Assembly (NCBI GenBank): GCA_018240465.1
Contig: JAFEFS010000034.1
Coordinates: forward strand, 1 to 37,346
DNA: 37,346 nucleotides
Direction: 5' to 3'
Source: Pseudomonadota bacterium
Lineage (GTDB): Bacteria > Pseudomonadota > Gammaproteobacteria > Xanthomonadales > Rhodanobacteraceae
Shown here: one piece after another, positions 7,991 to 15,825 of the stretch
How the letters are laid out: the number at the start of each line of letters is the position of its first letter
Numbering within the stretch: position 1 is the stretch's first letter
Translations under genes and position numbers: made by a program
The notes under the pieces: generated by a model
Database searches by the model: none
What the model saw: the letters and a program-made list of their open reading frames with translations, nothing else
What the model was told of the DNA's origin: nothing

Positions 7991-9310
7991 TCAATCGATA
8001 CGCAGATTACGCCGCTGGAATACGCTGCCGCCGGCATCGACCGCGGACAGGCGATAGCTGCCGGGTGCGAGGAACAGCACAACCTGGCCGAGGTCGCGGT
8101 CGACCAGCACGCGATCGGCCGGAACCGCCTCGTCGCTCTCGCCGGCGTGGCGCGCCTCGATCAGGCAGGGCAGGTGAACCGCGCTCAGCTCGACGTCGAT
8201 CGCGACCGGCGTGCGCGCGCCCGCCAACGCGAGCCAGTCGGGTCGGCCGACGATGAACTTCGCCGGCGGTGGCAGCACGACGCTGATGTCGTAGTAGCCC
8301 GGTTCAAGGCTCCACCCGGTGCCGTCGCGATCGCTGACAAGAATGCTCGACGTGGTGATCGCGAAGCGCCGCACCAGCTCCCGGTAGCTCACGTATTCGC
8401 GCGCGGCGTCGATCGGGCGCAGCAAGGTCTGGTCGACGGTAAGCGGGTCGAATCCGGTCTTGCGTTTGAGACGCAGCGCCATCGGCTCGGCGTCGAGGTA
8501 GCCGGCGCGCTCGTGCGCGTGTGCATAGCCCGCATGCACGAGCAGCCGCGCATTGGGCGCGGCGCGGAACACGCGTTCGACGATGTGTTGTGCCTGGTCT
8601 TCCTCGCGTGTTTCCGCGTCGGCCCCGGCTTGCGCGGATTCGTAGGGTACGACGACGTAGCCCAACTTGAGGGCATGGCGCACGATCTCGCCGTACAGCG
8701 GTTCGCGCAGGTAGGTTCCGCTGGCCTGGATCGGGTAGCCACGTACGCCGAGCTCGTGATCGCGTTCGTCGAGACCCTCGACGGCGAGATGGGTGTAGCC
8801 GAGTTTGCGCAGCTTCGGCAGCAGTTGCAGGGTGAGCGCGCGCGTCTGCGCGACATGATGCGCTTCGTTGATCACGACGATGCGGCGTTCGTGCGCCAGC
8901 GCGGCGATGCCATCGGCGGCATCTATCGCGCGATGGGTTTCGCGATCGGGCAATGCCGCCGGCGTGCCACGCAGACCGGGCGCGCCGAACGGGAAGCGGC
9001 GCACCGCGGTGTCGTAGTCGCCAAGTTCGGAATCGTTTGCGGCGAGCACCTGGGCGATCAGGTTGCGCAGGCCACCCTCGCTTGCGTCGTAGCGCCTGCG
9101 GTAGAACTCATGTACGGCAAGCGGCGAGCCCAGCGTGTTCGCTTCGCGCTGCAATGCATTGAGCTGGGCGAACGTGCCGGGGCCGACATGTTCTGTTGCC
9201 GACTCGCTTCTGCTCGCGTCCGCGGAGACTTGCGGCTTCGAAACCTGAGTGCAGCCGGCGAGCAATACCGCAGCGAGGATGAATCCATTGGCCGCGAGGC
9301 CAGCGCGCAT
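7991..9310 (-). CDS. Lipoprotein with a possible EreA/ChaN-like (TIKI superfamily) domain
   Basis: A 439-residue lipoprotein: the signal MRAGLAANGFILAAVLLAGC has a lipobox at Cys20. Residues about 140-290 contain VVINEAHHVAQTRALTLQLLPKLRKLGYTHLA.E (a GExHH-like motif near 149-152) and, about 120 residues later, LVHAGYAHAHERAG. This spacing of an early E-x-H-H and a later H-x-G-x-x-H recalls the EreA/ChaN/TIKI group of putative hydrolases and haem-binding proteins. That assignment is an inference from motifs only. The last 100 residues look like a separate beta-rich domain (GYYDISVVLPPP, LVDRDLGQVVLFLAPGSYRLSAVDAGG). The ATG at 9310 overlaps the SDR stop (TGATG), so translation is coupled. The function is not known. 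Confidence 0.7.
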   Translation of the reverse strand: MRAGLAANGFILAAVLLAGCTQVSKPQVSADASRSESATEHVGPGTFAQLNALQREANTLGSPLAVHEFYRRRYDASEGGLRNLIAQVLAANDSELGDYDTAVRRFPFGAPGLRGTPAALPDRETHRAIDAADGIAALAHERRIVVINEAHHVAQTRALTLQLLPKLRKLGYTHLAVEGLDERDHELGVRGYPIQASGTYLREPLYGEIVRHALKLGYVVVPYESAQAGADAETREEDQAQHIVERVFRAAPNARLLVHAGYAHAHERAGYLDAEPMALRLKRKTGFDPLTVDQTLLRPIDAAREYVSYRELVRRFAITTSSILVSDRDGTGWSLEPGYYDISVVLPPPAKFIVGRPDWLALAGARTPVAIDVELSAVHLPCLIEARHAGESDEAVPADRVLVDRDLGQVVLFLAPGSYRLSAVDAGGSVFQRRNLRID

Positions 9311-10101
9311 CACAGCGACAGCGTGCGTCCGCCATCGACCGGGACGTTGACGCCGTTGACGTAACCCGCGGCAGGCGAGGCAAGGAACGCGATCACGGCG
9401 GCGACTTCCGAGGCCTCGGCGAAACGGCCCAGCGGCACGCTGGCGAGCATGGCTTTGGAAATGTCGTCCGTGCTCTTGCCGGTCGTGCGTGTTCGCTCAT
9501 CGAGGATCTGGTCGAGGCGCTGGGTTTTCGTGTAGCCCGGCAGCACGTTGTTGACGGTGATGCCATGGGGGCCGAGTTCTGTGGCCAGCGTCTTCGCCCA
9601 ACTCGCCACCGCGCCACGGATCGTGTTGGAGACGCCGAGATTGCGGATCGGCTCCTTCACCGAGGTCGAGATCACGTTGACGATGCGCCCGTAGCCCGAT
9701 GCGCGCATGCCGGGCAATACCGTCTGCAGCAGCACCTGGTTGGCGAGCAGGTGCTGCTCGAACGCGGAGACGTACGCTTCCACTGTTGCATCCCGGGCGG
9801 CCCCCCCCGGCGGTCCGCCGGTGTTGTTGACCAGGATCTGCACAGGATCGGGTGCGGCGATCGCCGCCTCAATCCTGGCACGCAGTGCGGCGTGGTCGCG
9901 CATGTCGACGGCGATGCTCGCATGCTGCTGGTTCGCATGCACGACGGGCAGCGCGGCGAGCGCGGCGTCGAGCGCCTCGCGCGAGCGCGCGAGCAGGGTG
10001 ATATCGGCGCCGAGACGCGCAAGCTCGATCGCCGCGGCGCGGCCGATGCCTTGCGAGCCGCCGCAGACCAGCGCATGTTTACCGGAAAGATCGAGATCCA
10101 T
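9310..10101 (-). CDS. Short-chain dehydrogenase/reductase-like protein lacking the YxxxK motif
   Basis: The 263-residue protein has a Rossmann fold with GGSQGIGRAAAIELARLGA (cofactor motif), NNTGGPPGG (in place of NNAG) and the family ending PVDGGRTLSL. At the active site, after VISTSVKEPIRNLG, the sequence reads VSNTIRGAVASWAKTLA, so YxxxK is replaced by N-x-x-R. This agrees with the subgroup of FabG-like SDRs that keep the fold but not the classical catalytic tetrad. An ordinary Tyr/Lys-driven oxidoreductase mechanism is therefore doubtful, and the substrate is unknown. It precedes and is coupled to the lipoprotein gene by a TGATG overlap. A small acidic-protein gene lies 49 bases upstream on the same strand, so the three may be one operon. 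Confidence 0.85.
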   Translation of the reverse strand: MDLDLSGKHALVCGGSQGIGRAAAIELARLGADITLLARSREALDAALAALPVVHANQQHASIAVDMRDHAALRARIEAAIAAPDPVQILVNNTGGPPGGAARDATVEAYVSAFEQHLLANQVLLQTVLPGMRASGYGRIVNVISTSVKEPIRNLGVSNTIRGAVASWAKTLATELGPHGITVNNVLPGYTKTQRLDQILDERTRTTGKSTDDISKAMLASVPLGRFAEASEVAAVIAFLASPAAGYVNGVNVPVDGGRTLSL

Positions 10102-10150
10102 GAGGTTCCGTTTTGTACGCCATCCCGCGGGGAGCGCCGGGATGATCTTC

Positions 10151-10465
10151 TCAATGCCGCATCGACATCTTCTCGGTCATCAGCGGCAGCAGCTCTTCGT
10201 CGCTTTCGCCATCCGGTGGCTCGATCGAATCGAGTTCGAAACCCATCGTCGTCGCGTCGTCGTCATCGAGGCCGTCGAACGCGCGGAACTCGGCGTCGAG
10301 CAGGGCCATGTGCGCGGCATCCTCGTCGTCGTAGCGCAGCGTCTCGCCTTCGGCGTTGAACACCTCGGCTACACCCGAGTCGAGCACGCGCAGGCGCGCC
10401 CAGACCAGTGCATCGCCGAGTGAAGCGATCCACCATTGTTCTTCGTAGTTGTCTTCGTCGCTCAT
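10151..10465 (-). CDS. Small acidic protein of unknown function
   Basis: I do not recognise a named family. The 104-residue product starts MSDEDNYEEQW and is very acidic (DEDNYEE, DDEDAAH, DGLDDDDATTMG, GESDEE), with no signal or membrane segment, so it should be cytoplasmic. The core WWIASLGDALVWARLRVLDSG..EVFNAEGETLRYDDEDAA looks like a compact folded domain. A longer frame begins at 10504, but the added 13 residues (MYTGHAHPQPATT) look unlike coding sequence, so the ATG at 10465 is chosen; its ribosome-binding site is weak. It lies upstream of the SDR gene on the same strand. Confidence 0.65.
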   Translation of the reverse strand: MSDEDNYEEQWWIASLGDALVWARLRVLDSGVAEVFNAEGETLRYDDEDAAHMALLDAEFRAFDGLDDDDATTMGFELDSIEPPDGESDEELLPLMTEKMSMRH

Positions 10466-10537
10466 CGTGGTTGCCGGTTGCGGATGGGCGTGACCAGTGT
10501 ACACGCGCGGAGCGCCGTGGGCGCAACGCAGCTGCCG

Positions 10538-11998
10538 TCAATGCGCAACCGCCGATTCAACCGCGGGGGCGCTCGCGCGGACGAACATCGCGGCGAGTGC
10601 CGCGGCCAGCAAGGCGAATATTGCGCCGACGAAGAACGCCGCATGGTAGCCGCTGTTGATCGCGACGAGTTTGTCCGCATTCGCGGCGAGCGCGTGGCCG
10701 GTCTGTGCCGCGGCGAGGCTGGCAAGCACGGCGAGGCCGAGTGCGCCGCCCATCATGAAGCTTGTGTTGACCAGCCCTGAGGCGACGCCCGATTCGCTCG
10801 GGCTCACATCGCTCATCGCCGCGAGCAGCACCGGGTTGAACGCCATGCCGGCGCCGAGGCCGAGCAACAACATGCCGGGCAGGATGTCGAGCGCGAATCC
10901 GCCGCCGACCGGCGCGCGCGCGAATAGCGCGAGCCCGAGTGCGGCGAGCGCGAGTCCGGCCGCGATCGGCCAGCGGATGCCGAAACGCAACACGACCTTC
11001 GCTGACAGGCCGAGCGAGAACGCGGCCATGATCAGGTTGGCCGGCAGGAAGGCGAGGCCGACCTGCAACGGGTCGTAGCCGAGCACCTGCTGCATGTACA
11101 GCGCGGAGAGGAAGAACCAGGCGAACATCGACGCGGCCCAGAGCACGCCGACCGCGTTCGCGGTCGAGACGTTGCGCAGGCGGAACATGGCGAGCGGCAT
11201 CAGCGGGTGGGCGACGCGCGCCTCGATCGCGAGGAAGATCGCGAGCAGCGCGGTCGCGGCGCCGAGCAGGCCCAGCGTCTGCACCGAGGCCCAGCCCGCG
11301 CTGTTACCGTTGATCACCGCGTAGACGGCGAGCAGCATGCCCGCGGTGACGGCGATCGCGCCGGAAACGTCGAGACGCGGATCGGCCTTCTCGTTGTGCG
11401 TGTCGGGCAGCAGCTTGAGCGAGAACGCGATAACCGCCGCGCCGACCGGCAGGTTGACGAGGAAGATCCAGTGCCAGTTCAGCGTGTGTGTCAGCAATCC
11501 GCCGAGCATCGTGCCGATGCTGCCGCCGGCCGAGCAGACGAAACCGTACACGCCCATGGCCTTGGCCCGTTCGACGGGTTCGGGGAACATGTCCATGACC
11601 AGCGACAGCGCCACTGCGGCGATCACGGCACCGGTGACGCCCTGCGCCGCGCGCGCGACGATCAGCATCTCCTGCGACTGCGCCAGTCCACAGGCGAGCG
11701 AGGTCAAGGCGAAGCCGGCGATGCCGAGCAGGAACCACTTGCGGTGCCCGTACAGGTCGCCGAGGCGGCCGCCGAGCAGGAGGAACCCACCGAAGGTCAG
11801 CATGTAGGCGTTGATCACCCAGGCCAGCGAAGTGTCGTCGAAATGCAGGTCGTTCTTGATCGAGGGCAGGGCGACGGTGACGATGGTCGTGTCGAGCACA
11901 TCCATGAGCACGCCGAAGCAGAGCACGGTCAGCGCGAGCCATTTGCGCTTGTCGGCGTGGGACGTAGAGGTGGAATTCGGTCCGATCATCGTTGGCAT
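10538..11998 (-). CDS. MFS drug exporter, DHA2 (14-segment) family
   Basis: Proton-driven inner-membrane exporter. The 486-residue protein begins after a polar tail with LTVLCFGVLMDVLDTTIVTVALPSIKNDL, containing the LD.TIV.VALP motif C1 of DHA2 transporters. It continues with GGRLGDLYGHRKWF (motif A) and an antiporter motif C-like segment (GFVCSAGGSIGTMLGGLL), then alternating hydrophobic segments consistent with about 14 helices. The frame is open back to 12259, but homology starts at the ATG at 11998; the upstream 87 codons are shadow. Unlike the Emr-type exporter 4 kb away, it has no adaptor or outer membrane gene beside it. It is divergent from yceI across a 232-base region. Substrate unknown. 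Confidence 0.88.
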   Translation of the reverse strand: MPTMIGPNSTSTSHADKRKWLALTVLCFGVLMDVLDTTIVTVALPSIKNDLHFDDTSLAWVINAYMLTFGGFLLLGGRLGDLYGHRKWFLLGIAGFALTSLACGLAQSQEMLIVARAAQGVTGAVIAAVALSLVMDMFPEPVERAKAMGVYGFVCSAGGSIGTMLGGLLTHTLNWHWIFLVNLPVGAAVIAFSLKLLPDTHNEKADPRLDVSGAIAVTAGMLLAVYAVINGNSAGWASVQTLGLLGAATALLAIFLAIEARVAHPLMPLAMFRLRNVSTANAVGVLWAASMFAWFFLSALYMQQVLGYDPLQVGLAFLPANLIMAAFSLGLSAKVVLRFGIRWPIAAGLALAALGLALFARAPVGGGFALDILPGMLLLGLGAGMAFNPVLLAAMSDVSPSESGVASGLVNTSFMMGGALGLAVLASLAAAQTGHALAANADKLVAINSGYHAAFFVGAIFALLAAALAAMFVRASAPAVESAVAH

Positions 11999-12098
11999 TC
12001 TCGTGGATTGTTGCTTGTGCGACGAATGGGTCGGGCAGAAATCGACATATGTCCCTGCGCGCGATTGTCGCCGTGTCGAGGACCGGAACAATATGGAA

Positions 12099-12122
12099 AA
12101 AATTGCAGATGTGAAAAATTTT
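12099..12122. promoter_or_regulatory. AT-rich inverted repeat in the MFS/yceI divergent region
   Basis: AAAATT and AATTTT flank a 12-base spacer inside an AT-rich patch (12085-12125) of the 232-base region between divergent starts. The rest of that region shows no gene. The patch lies where a promoter for the leftward MFS gene would fall, about 100 bases from its ATG. No regulator gene adjoins it, so an operator role is only a possibility. Confidence 0.25.
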
Positions 12123-12230
12123 ACCGCTGCGCAACGGCCGCGTGCGATAGTGGTCGAAGCGTCTGTTGATTTTGCCCGCAGCCGGATCGTCTTAGCCGTG
12201 CAATCCGGCAATCCACCCACGAGGAATTCC

Positions 12231-12809
12231 ATGTACGCGCGCGCCATGCTTTCGTTCACGCTGCTCGGTCTCGCCTGCGTCGCGAATGCGGCACCGGTGA
12301 CTTACGAAATCGATCCGGCACACACCTATCCGAGCTTCGAGGCCGACCACATGAACGGGCTGTCGGTCTGGCGCGGCAAGTTCGACAGGACTTCGGGCAG
12401 GATCGTGCTGGACAAGGCGGCCGGGACTGGCACCGTCGACATCGCGGTCGATGCGGCCAGCGTCGACTTCGGTCACGACCGGATGAACGAAAAGGCAAAG
12501 AGCGAAATATTCGATGTCGCCAGATATCCGCAAGCGACCTACAAGGGCAAACTCGCGCGCTTTCGGAGCGGCGCACCGACCGAAGTCATCGGCGAACTCA
12601 CCCTGCATGGCGCCACCAAACCGCTGACGCTGAAGATTGCCTCGTTCAAGTGCATCCCCGACCCGATGCACAATACGCGCGAACGCTGCGGCGCCGACGC
12701 CTACGCGATGTTCAACCGGGCGGACTTCGGTGTCGATCGAGGCAAGAAGAATGGCTTCAGGATGGAAGTGAACCTGCGCATCCAGGTCGAGGCGGTGCAG
12801 GTCGAGTAG
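12231..12809 (+). CDS. YceI-family periplasmic lipid-binding protein
   Basis: A 192-residue secreted protein with a Sec signal (MYARAMLSFTLLGLACVANA, cleavage before APVTYEID). The mature part is a YceI lipocalin-like beta-barrel: YEIDPAHTYPSFEADHMNG, GKFDRTSGRIVLD, VDIAVDAASVDFGHDRMNEKAKSEIFDV..YPQATYKG, GELTLHGATKPLTL and FNRADFGVDRG. Family members bind isoprenoid-type lipids in the periplasm; the ligand here is unknown. GAGGAA lies five bases before the ATG and fixes the start, although the frame extends much further upstream. A pair of Cys residues (KCIPDPM and ERCGADA) could form a disulfide. It is divergent from the MFS exporter and 150 bases upstream of the alcohol dehydrogenase. Confidence 0.92.
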   Translation: MYARAMLSFTLLGLACVANAAPVTYEIDPAHTYPSFEADHMNGLSVWRGKFDRTSGRIVLDKAAGTGTVDIAVDAASVDFGHDRMNEKAKSEIFDVARYPQATYKGKLARFRSGAPTEVIGELTLHGATKPLTLKIASFKCIPDPMHNTRERCGADAYAMFNRADFGVDRGKKNGFRMEVNLRIQVEAVQVE

Positions 12810-12959
12810 CTGCGCTGAATTTTCCCACCGGTCACGCCGGCGGCATGGGCTGCGAAGGCGAGCGACGAAGCGAACATTCGCGCGGTGAATCGGCTGCGCC
12901 CGTTGACAAAAGTCTATGTCGCCCCGACGTCTTCGTTCCCCACTGTGCAGGAAAATCCC

Positions 12960-14024
12960 ATGCCTCAGGCCAACGGCTATGCCGCTCACGACGCCCATTC
13001 CGCGCTCGTGCCGTTCACGTTCGAGCGCCGCGCGCCCGGTGCGCGCGACGTGCAGATCGAGATTCTCTACAGCGGCATCTGCCATTCCGACTTGCACCAG
13101 GCGCGCAATGATTGGAGCAATTCGCTCTACCCTATGGTTCCGGGGCATGAGATCGTCGGCCGCGTCACAGCGGTCGGTGCGCAGGTGATGAAGTTCAAGG
13201 TCGGCGAACTTGCCGGCGTCGGCTGCATGGTCGATTCCTGTCGCGCTTGTTCCGCGTGCGCGGACGGGCTGGAACAATATTGCGAGAACGTGCCGACCTG
13301 GACCTACAACTCCAGGTTGCGCGGCAGCGAGGAGCTCGCATTCGGCGGCTACTCCGACCAGATCGTCGTCGACGAGCACTTCGTCGTGAAAGTGTCGCCG
13401 AAACTCGACCTGAAATCCGTGGCGCCGCTGCTCTGCGCGGGCATCACGACATGGTCGCCGCTGCGTCATTGGAAGGTCGGAAAAGGCCAGAAGGTGGGCG
13501 TGATCGGTCTTGGCGGGCTCGGCCACATGGGCATCAAGTTCGCCAAGGCGCTCGGTGCGCACGTGGTCATGATCACGACCTCGCCGGAGAAAGCCAGGGA
13601 CGCGATGCGTCTCGGTGCGGACGAAGTGCTGCTGTCGACCGACGGGGTGCAGATGAAGCGGCACGCGCGCAGTTTCCATTTTCTGCTCGACACGATCCCG
13701 AACGGTCATGACCTCAATCCGTACGTGGCGCTGCTGCAGCGCGACGGTCACCTCGTCCTCGTCGGCGCGCTGATGGAACTGACCCCGCCGCTGTTCGGCG
13801 GCAGCCTCGTCGGCGGTCGCAAGAGCATTGCCGGTTCGGCAATCGGCGGCATCGCCGAAACCCAGGAGATGCTCGATTTCTGTGCCGAGCACGGCATCGT
13901 CGCGGATGTCGAAATGATCGATATCCAGAACGTCAACGATGCTTACGAGCGGCTGCTGAAGAACGACGTGAAGTACCGCTTCGTCATCGATATGGCCTCG
14001 CTCGGGAGCGCGGGCAACGGTTGA
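12960..14024 (+). CDS. Zinc-dependent NADP alcohol dehydrogenase (YahK/cinnamyl-type)
   Basis: Medium-chain dehydrogenase that reduces aldehydes or oxidises alcohols. The 354-residue protein has the catalytic zinc ligands in GICHSDLH and PGHEIVGRV, the structural zinc Cys set in CMVDSCRACSACADGLEQYC, and the cofactor motif GLGGLGHMGIKFAKALGAHV. After the glycine motif comes TTSPEK rather than an acidic residue, which suggests NADPH preference. It ends NDVKYRFVIDM as in the YahK/CAD group. AGGAA lies a few bases upstream of the ATG at 12960. A TTGACA box occurs at 12903-12908 but without a good -10. It probably clears reactive aldehydes; the physiological substrate is unknown. Confidence 0.92.
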   Translation: MPQANGYAAHDAHSALVPFTFERRAPGARDVQIEILYSGICHSDLHQARNDWSNSLYPMVPGHEIVGRVTAVGAQVMKFKVGELAGVGCMVDSCRACSACADGLEQYCENVPTWTYNSRLRGSEELAFGGYSDQIVVDEHFVVKVSPKLDLKSVAPLLCAGITTWSPLRHWKVGKGQKVGVIGLGGLGHMGIKFAKALGAHVVMITTSPEKARDAMRLGADEVLLSTDGVQMKRHARSFHFLLDTIPNGHDLNPYVALLQRDGHLVLVGALMELTPPLFGGSLVGGRKSIAGSAIGGIAETQEMLDFCAEHGIVADVEMIDIQNVNDAYERLLKNDVKYRFVIDMASLGSAGNG

Positions 14025-14118
14025 TCGGCATGCGGCGGCACCGACGCCGGGCCCTTCAGGACTGTCGCGCGGGATGCGAAGCCGATACAGTGCGGCGTCG
14101 CCTTTCTGCGGAGCCTGC

Positions 14119-14634
14119 ATGTCGATAGTCGTCGAAACTCCACGCCTCGTTCTACGCCGCCTCGAAGAGCGCGACGCGGCCTTCGTACTGAACCTGGTCA
14201 ATGATGCGGACTGGCTGAAGTTCATCGGCGACAAGGGCGTGCGCACGCTGGATGACGCGCGCGACTATCTGCGCAATGGTCCGATGGCCATGTACGCGCA
14301 GCACGGCCATGGCCTGTATTGCGTGCAGTCGAAAGCGAGCGGTGAGCCCATCGGCATGTGCGGCCTGATCAAGCGCGACACACTGCCCGACGTCGACCTG
14401 GGCTATGCCTTTCTGCCGCAGGCGCGTGGCGGCGGCCATGCGTACGAGGCTGCGTCGGCGACCATGACCTACGCGCGCGAGACGCTCGACCTGCAACGCA
14501 TCCTCGCGATCGTTTCGCCCGGCAACGCGCGCTCGATCGCGCTGCTCGAAAAACTCGGCTTCCACTTCGACAAGTCCTTGCGTCTGCCGCCCAAGGAAGA
14601 TCAGGAGACGTTGCTCTACGTCGCGCAAGGCTGA
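14119..14634 (+). CDS. GNAT acetyltransferase, RimJ/RimL-like
   Basis: A 171-residue cytoplasmic N-acetyltransferase. The N-terminus IVVETPRLVLRRLEERDAAFVLNLVND is typical of the RimJ/RimL-like Acetyltransf_3 group. The acetyl-CoA loop is QARGGGHAYEA (Q-x-x-G-x-G), followed by TLDLQRILAIVSPGNARSIALLEKLGF, which matches the family's motif B. GGAG is placed upstream of the ATG at 14119. The acceptor (protein N-terminus or small molecule) cannot be told. It converges on the cold-shock/Excalibur gene with 25 bases between stops. Confidence 0.9.
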   Translation: MSIVVETPRLVLRRLEERDAAFVLNLVNDADWLKFIGDKGVRTLDDARDYLRNGPMAMYAQHGHGLYCVQSKASGEPIGMCGLIKRDTLPDVDLGYAFLPQARGGGHAYEAASATMTYARETLDLQRILAIVSPGNARSIALLEKLGFHFDKSLRLPPKEDQETLLYVAQG

Positions 14635-14659
14635 CCGCGCCGGCGCAGCAAACTCTCGC

Positions 14660-15193
14660 TCAGCCGCACCACTGGTGTTCGCACGGCACGCCGTCCTGGT
14701 CTCCATCCATCTGCGTATTCGGGCAGTTCTTCAGGAAGAACTGGGCCTCTTCGCACGATGTCATCTGCGAGCAGCGAGTGCGCCCGTCGCAGGAAAATAA
14801 CTGGGCGGGCGCCAGCAGCGGGACCGCAGGCATCACCGTGTCGACAGGTGCTTGCCGCGTGGCCGGATTTCCGGGTGAAAGAAACGCATAGATGGCCAGC
14901 GATCCGAGCGCCATGAGTCCCAGAGCCGTCACCAGCGACGACCTTGTCCGGGCCGAATCTTGTGGCAAGGGCTGTCGCGATCGAACGGCCGGGCGCATGA
15001 TCCGTATCGCACGTTTCCTTCCATCGGTCCGGTTCTCGGTTTCGAACGAGATCAGTTCGCCGATGTGCGGACGTACGCCGTCGCGCGGGAAAGCGGAGAC
15101 GTGCACGAATATTTCATCGTTGCCGGAGGCCGGGGCGATGAACCCGAATCCCCGTTCGTCGTTCCATTTGACCAGCGTGCCATGGATTCGCAC
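14660..15193 (-). CDS. Cold-shock domain / transmembrane / Excalibur domain fusion protein
   Basis: A 177-residue three-part protein. Residues 1-68 form a cold-shock (OB-fold) domain with both RNA-binding motifs (RGFGFI and DEIFVHVSAF). Residues about 86-107 form one transmembrane helix (SLVTALGLMALGSLAIYAF). The C-terminal part, about 133-177, has paired cysteines (CDGRTRC, CEEAQFFLKNC) and an Excalibur calcium-binding motif (DGDQDGVPCE) as in extracellular Excalibur proteins. With the nucleic-acid-binding part inside, the Excalibur part would face the periplasm. Function unknown; a membrane-tethered RNA or DNA binder is an inference. A 12-base palindrome CAGAAGCTTCTG lies at 15230-15241, upstream of the start. 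Confidence 0.85.
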   Translation of the reverse strand: MRIHGTLVKWNDERGFGFIAPASGNDEIFVHVSAFPRDGVRPHIGELISFETENRTDGRKRAIRIMRPAVRSRQPLPQDSARTRSSLVTALGLMALGSLAIYAFLSPGNPATRQAPVDTVMPAVPLLAPAQLFSCDGRTRCSQMTSCEEAQFFLKNCPNTQMDGDQDGVPCEHQWCG

Positions 15194-15272
15194 CAGGGTA
15201 GTTTAAGGCCGGCGACGGCTGCATTTCCACAGAAGCTTCTGCGTCTGCCGCGCAGGAAGCTCGGGAAATGCC

Positions 15273-15289
15273 GCCTTGCGTGGCAAGGC
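15273..15289 (-). terminator. Small hairpin after the second GNAT gene
   Basis: GCCTTGC-GTG-GCAAGGC is a perfect seven-base stem with a three-base loop, 42 bases past the stop of the leftward acetyltransferase. On the minus strand it is followed by GGCATTT, a poor T-tract. It could be a terminator but is weak. Confidence 0.3.
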
Positions 15290-15330
15290 CTTCGGGCGCC
15301 GGGCGGGTCGCGGAGCGGAAAGAAGCGGGC

Positions 15331-15780
15331 TCAACCATCCAGGCGCTTCATGTAGATGATGCGCGCATATCCCTTGGGCTCGCCTTGAATGACGGCCTGC
15401 TTTTCGTAGCCCAGTCGTTCGTAGAAGGCGGGCGCCTGGAAGCTGTGGGTCGACAAAACCACCTGCTCGCAACCCCGGCGTGACGCTTCATCCTCGGCGG
15501 TCTGCAGCAGCGTTCTGCCAATGCCGCGACCACGCCGTGAATCATGTACCCAAAGGTGCGCGATCACGCAGCAACCTCCCCAAGTGTGGCCGTTGAACGC
15601 CGCGATGATTTCGCCATTGTCGTCGCATAGCCGGCCGGCGATGAGCTTTCCATCGAAGTAGCCCGTCGATTGTGCATTGAATTCATACACGCGCTCGACG
15701 AGGAACGCTTCGAGCCGCAGGCATTCGTCTTCTTCTTCGCAGAGTTTCACCAAAGGCATGGCGCGTCGGGCATTGGACAT
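15331..15780 (-). CDS. GNAT acetyltransferase
   Basis: A 149-residue single-domain N-acetyltransferase. It shows GEIIAAFNGHTWGGCCVIAHLWVHDSRRGRGIGRTLLQTAEDEA, with the acetyl-CoA loop R-R-G-R-G-I-G, then CEQVVLSTHSFQAPAFYERLGYEKQAVI, the standard motif B with the catalytic-region tyrosine. The ATG at 15780 is used; an internal ATG at codon 8 (MPLVKLC) is also possible and fits the family start equally well. It lies just downstream of the efflux operon on the same strand (45 bases from the emrB stop), but the order means it would be transcribed before nothing else in that operon, so it is probably read from the efflux operon or from its own promoter. Substrate unknown. Confidence 0.88.
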   Translation of the reverse strand: MSNARRAMPLVKLCEEEDECLRLEAFLVERVYEFNAQSTGYFDGKLIAGRLCDDNGEIIAAFNGHTWGGCCVIAHLWVHDSRRGRGIGRTLLQTAEDEASRRGCEQVVLSTHSFQAPAFYERLGYEKQAVIQGEPKGYARIIYMKRLDG

Positions 15781-15825
15781 AGCCGGCCAGACCGGACAAC
15801 CGTCTGCTTGCTTTCGCGGCCGGGC

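Noticed and set aside
12903..12908. TTGACA as the alcohol dehydrogenase promoter
   Set aside because: No acceptable -10 at 16-18 bases; kept only as a remark.
12192..14246. 684-codon minus-strand frame over yceI and the alcohol dehydrogenase
   Set aside because: Spans two clear plus-strand genes; no recognisable motif.
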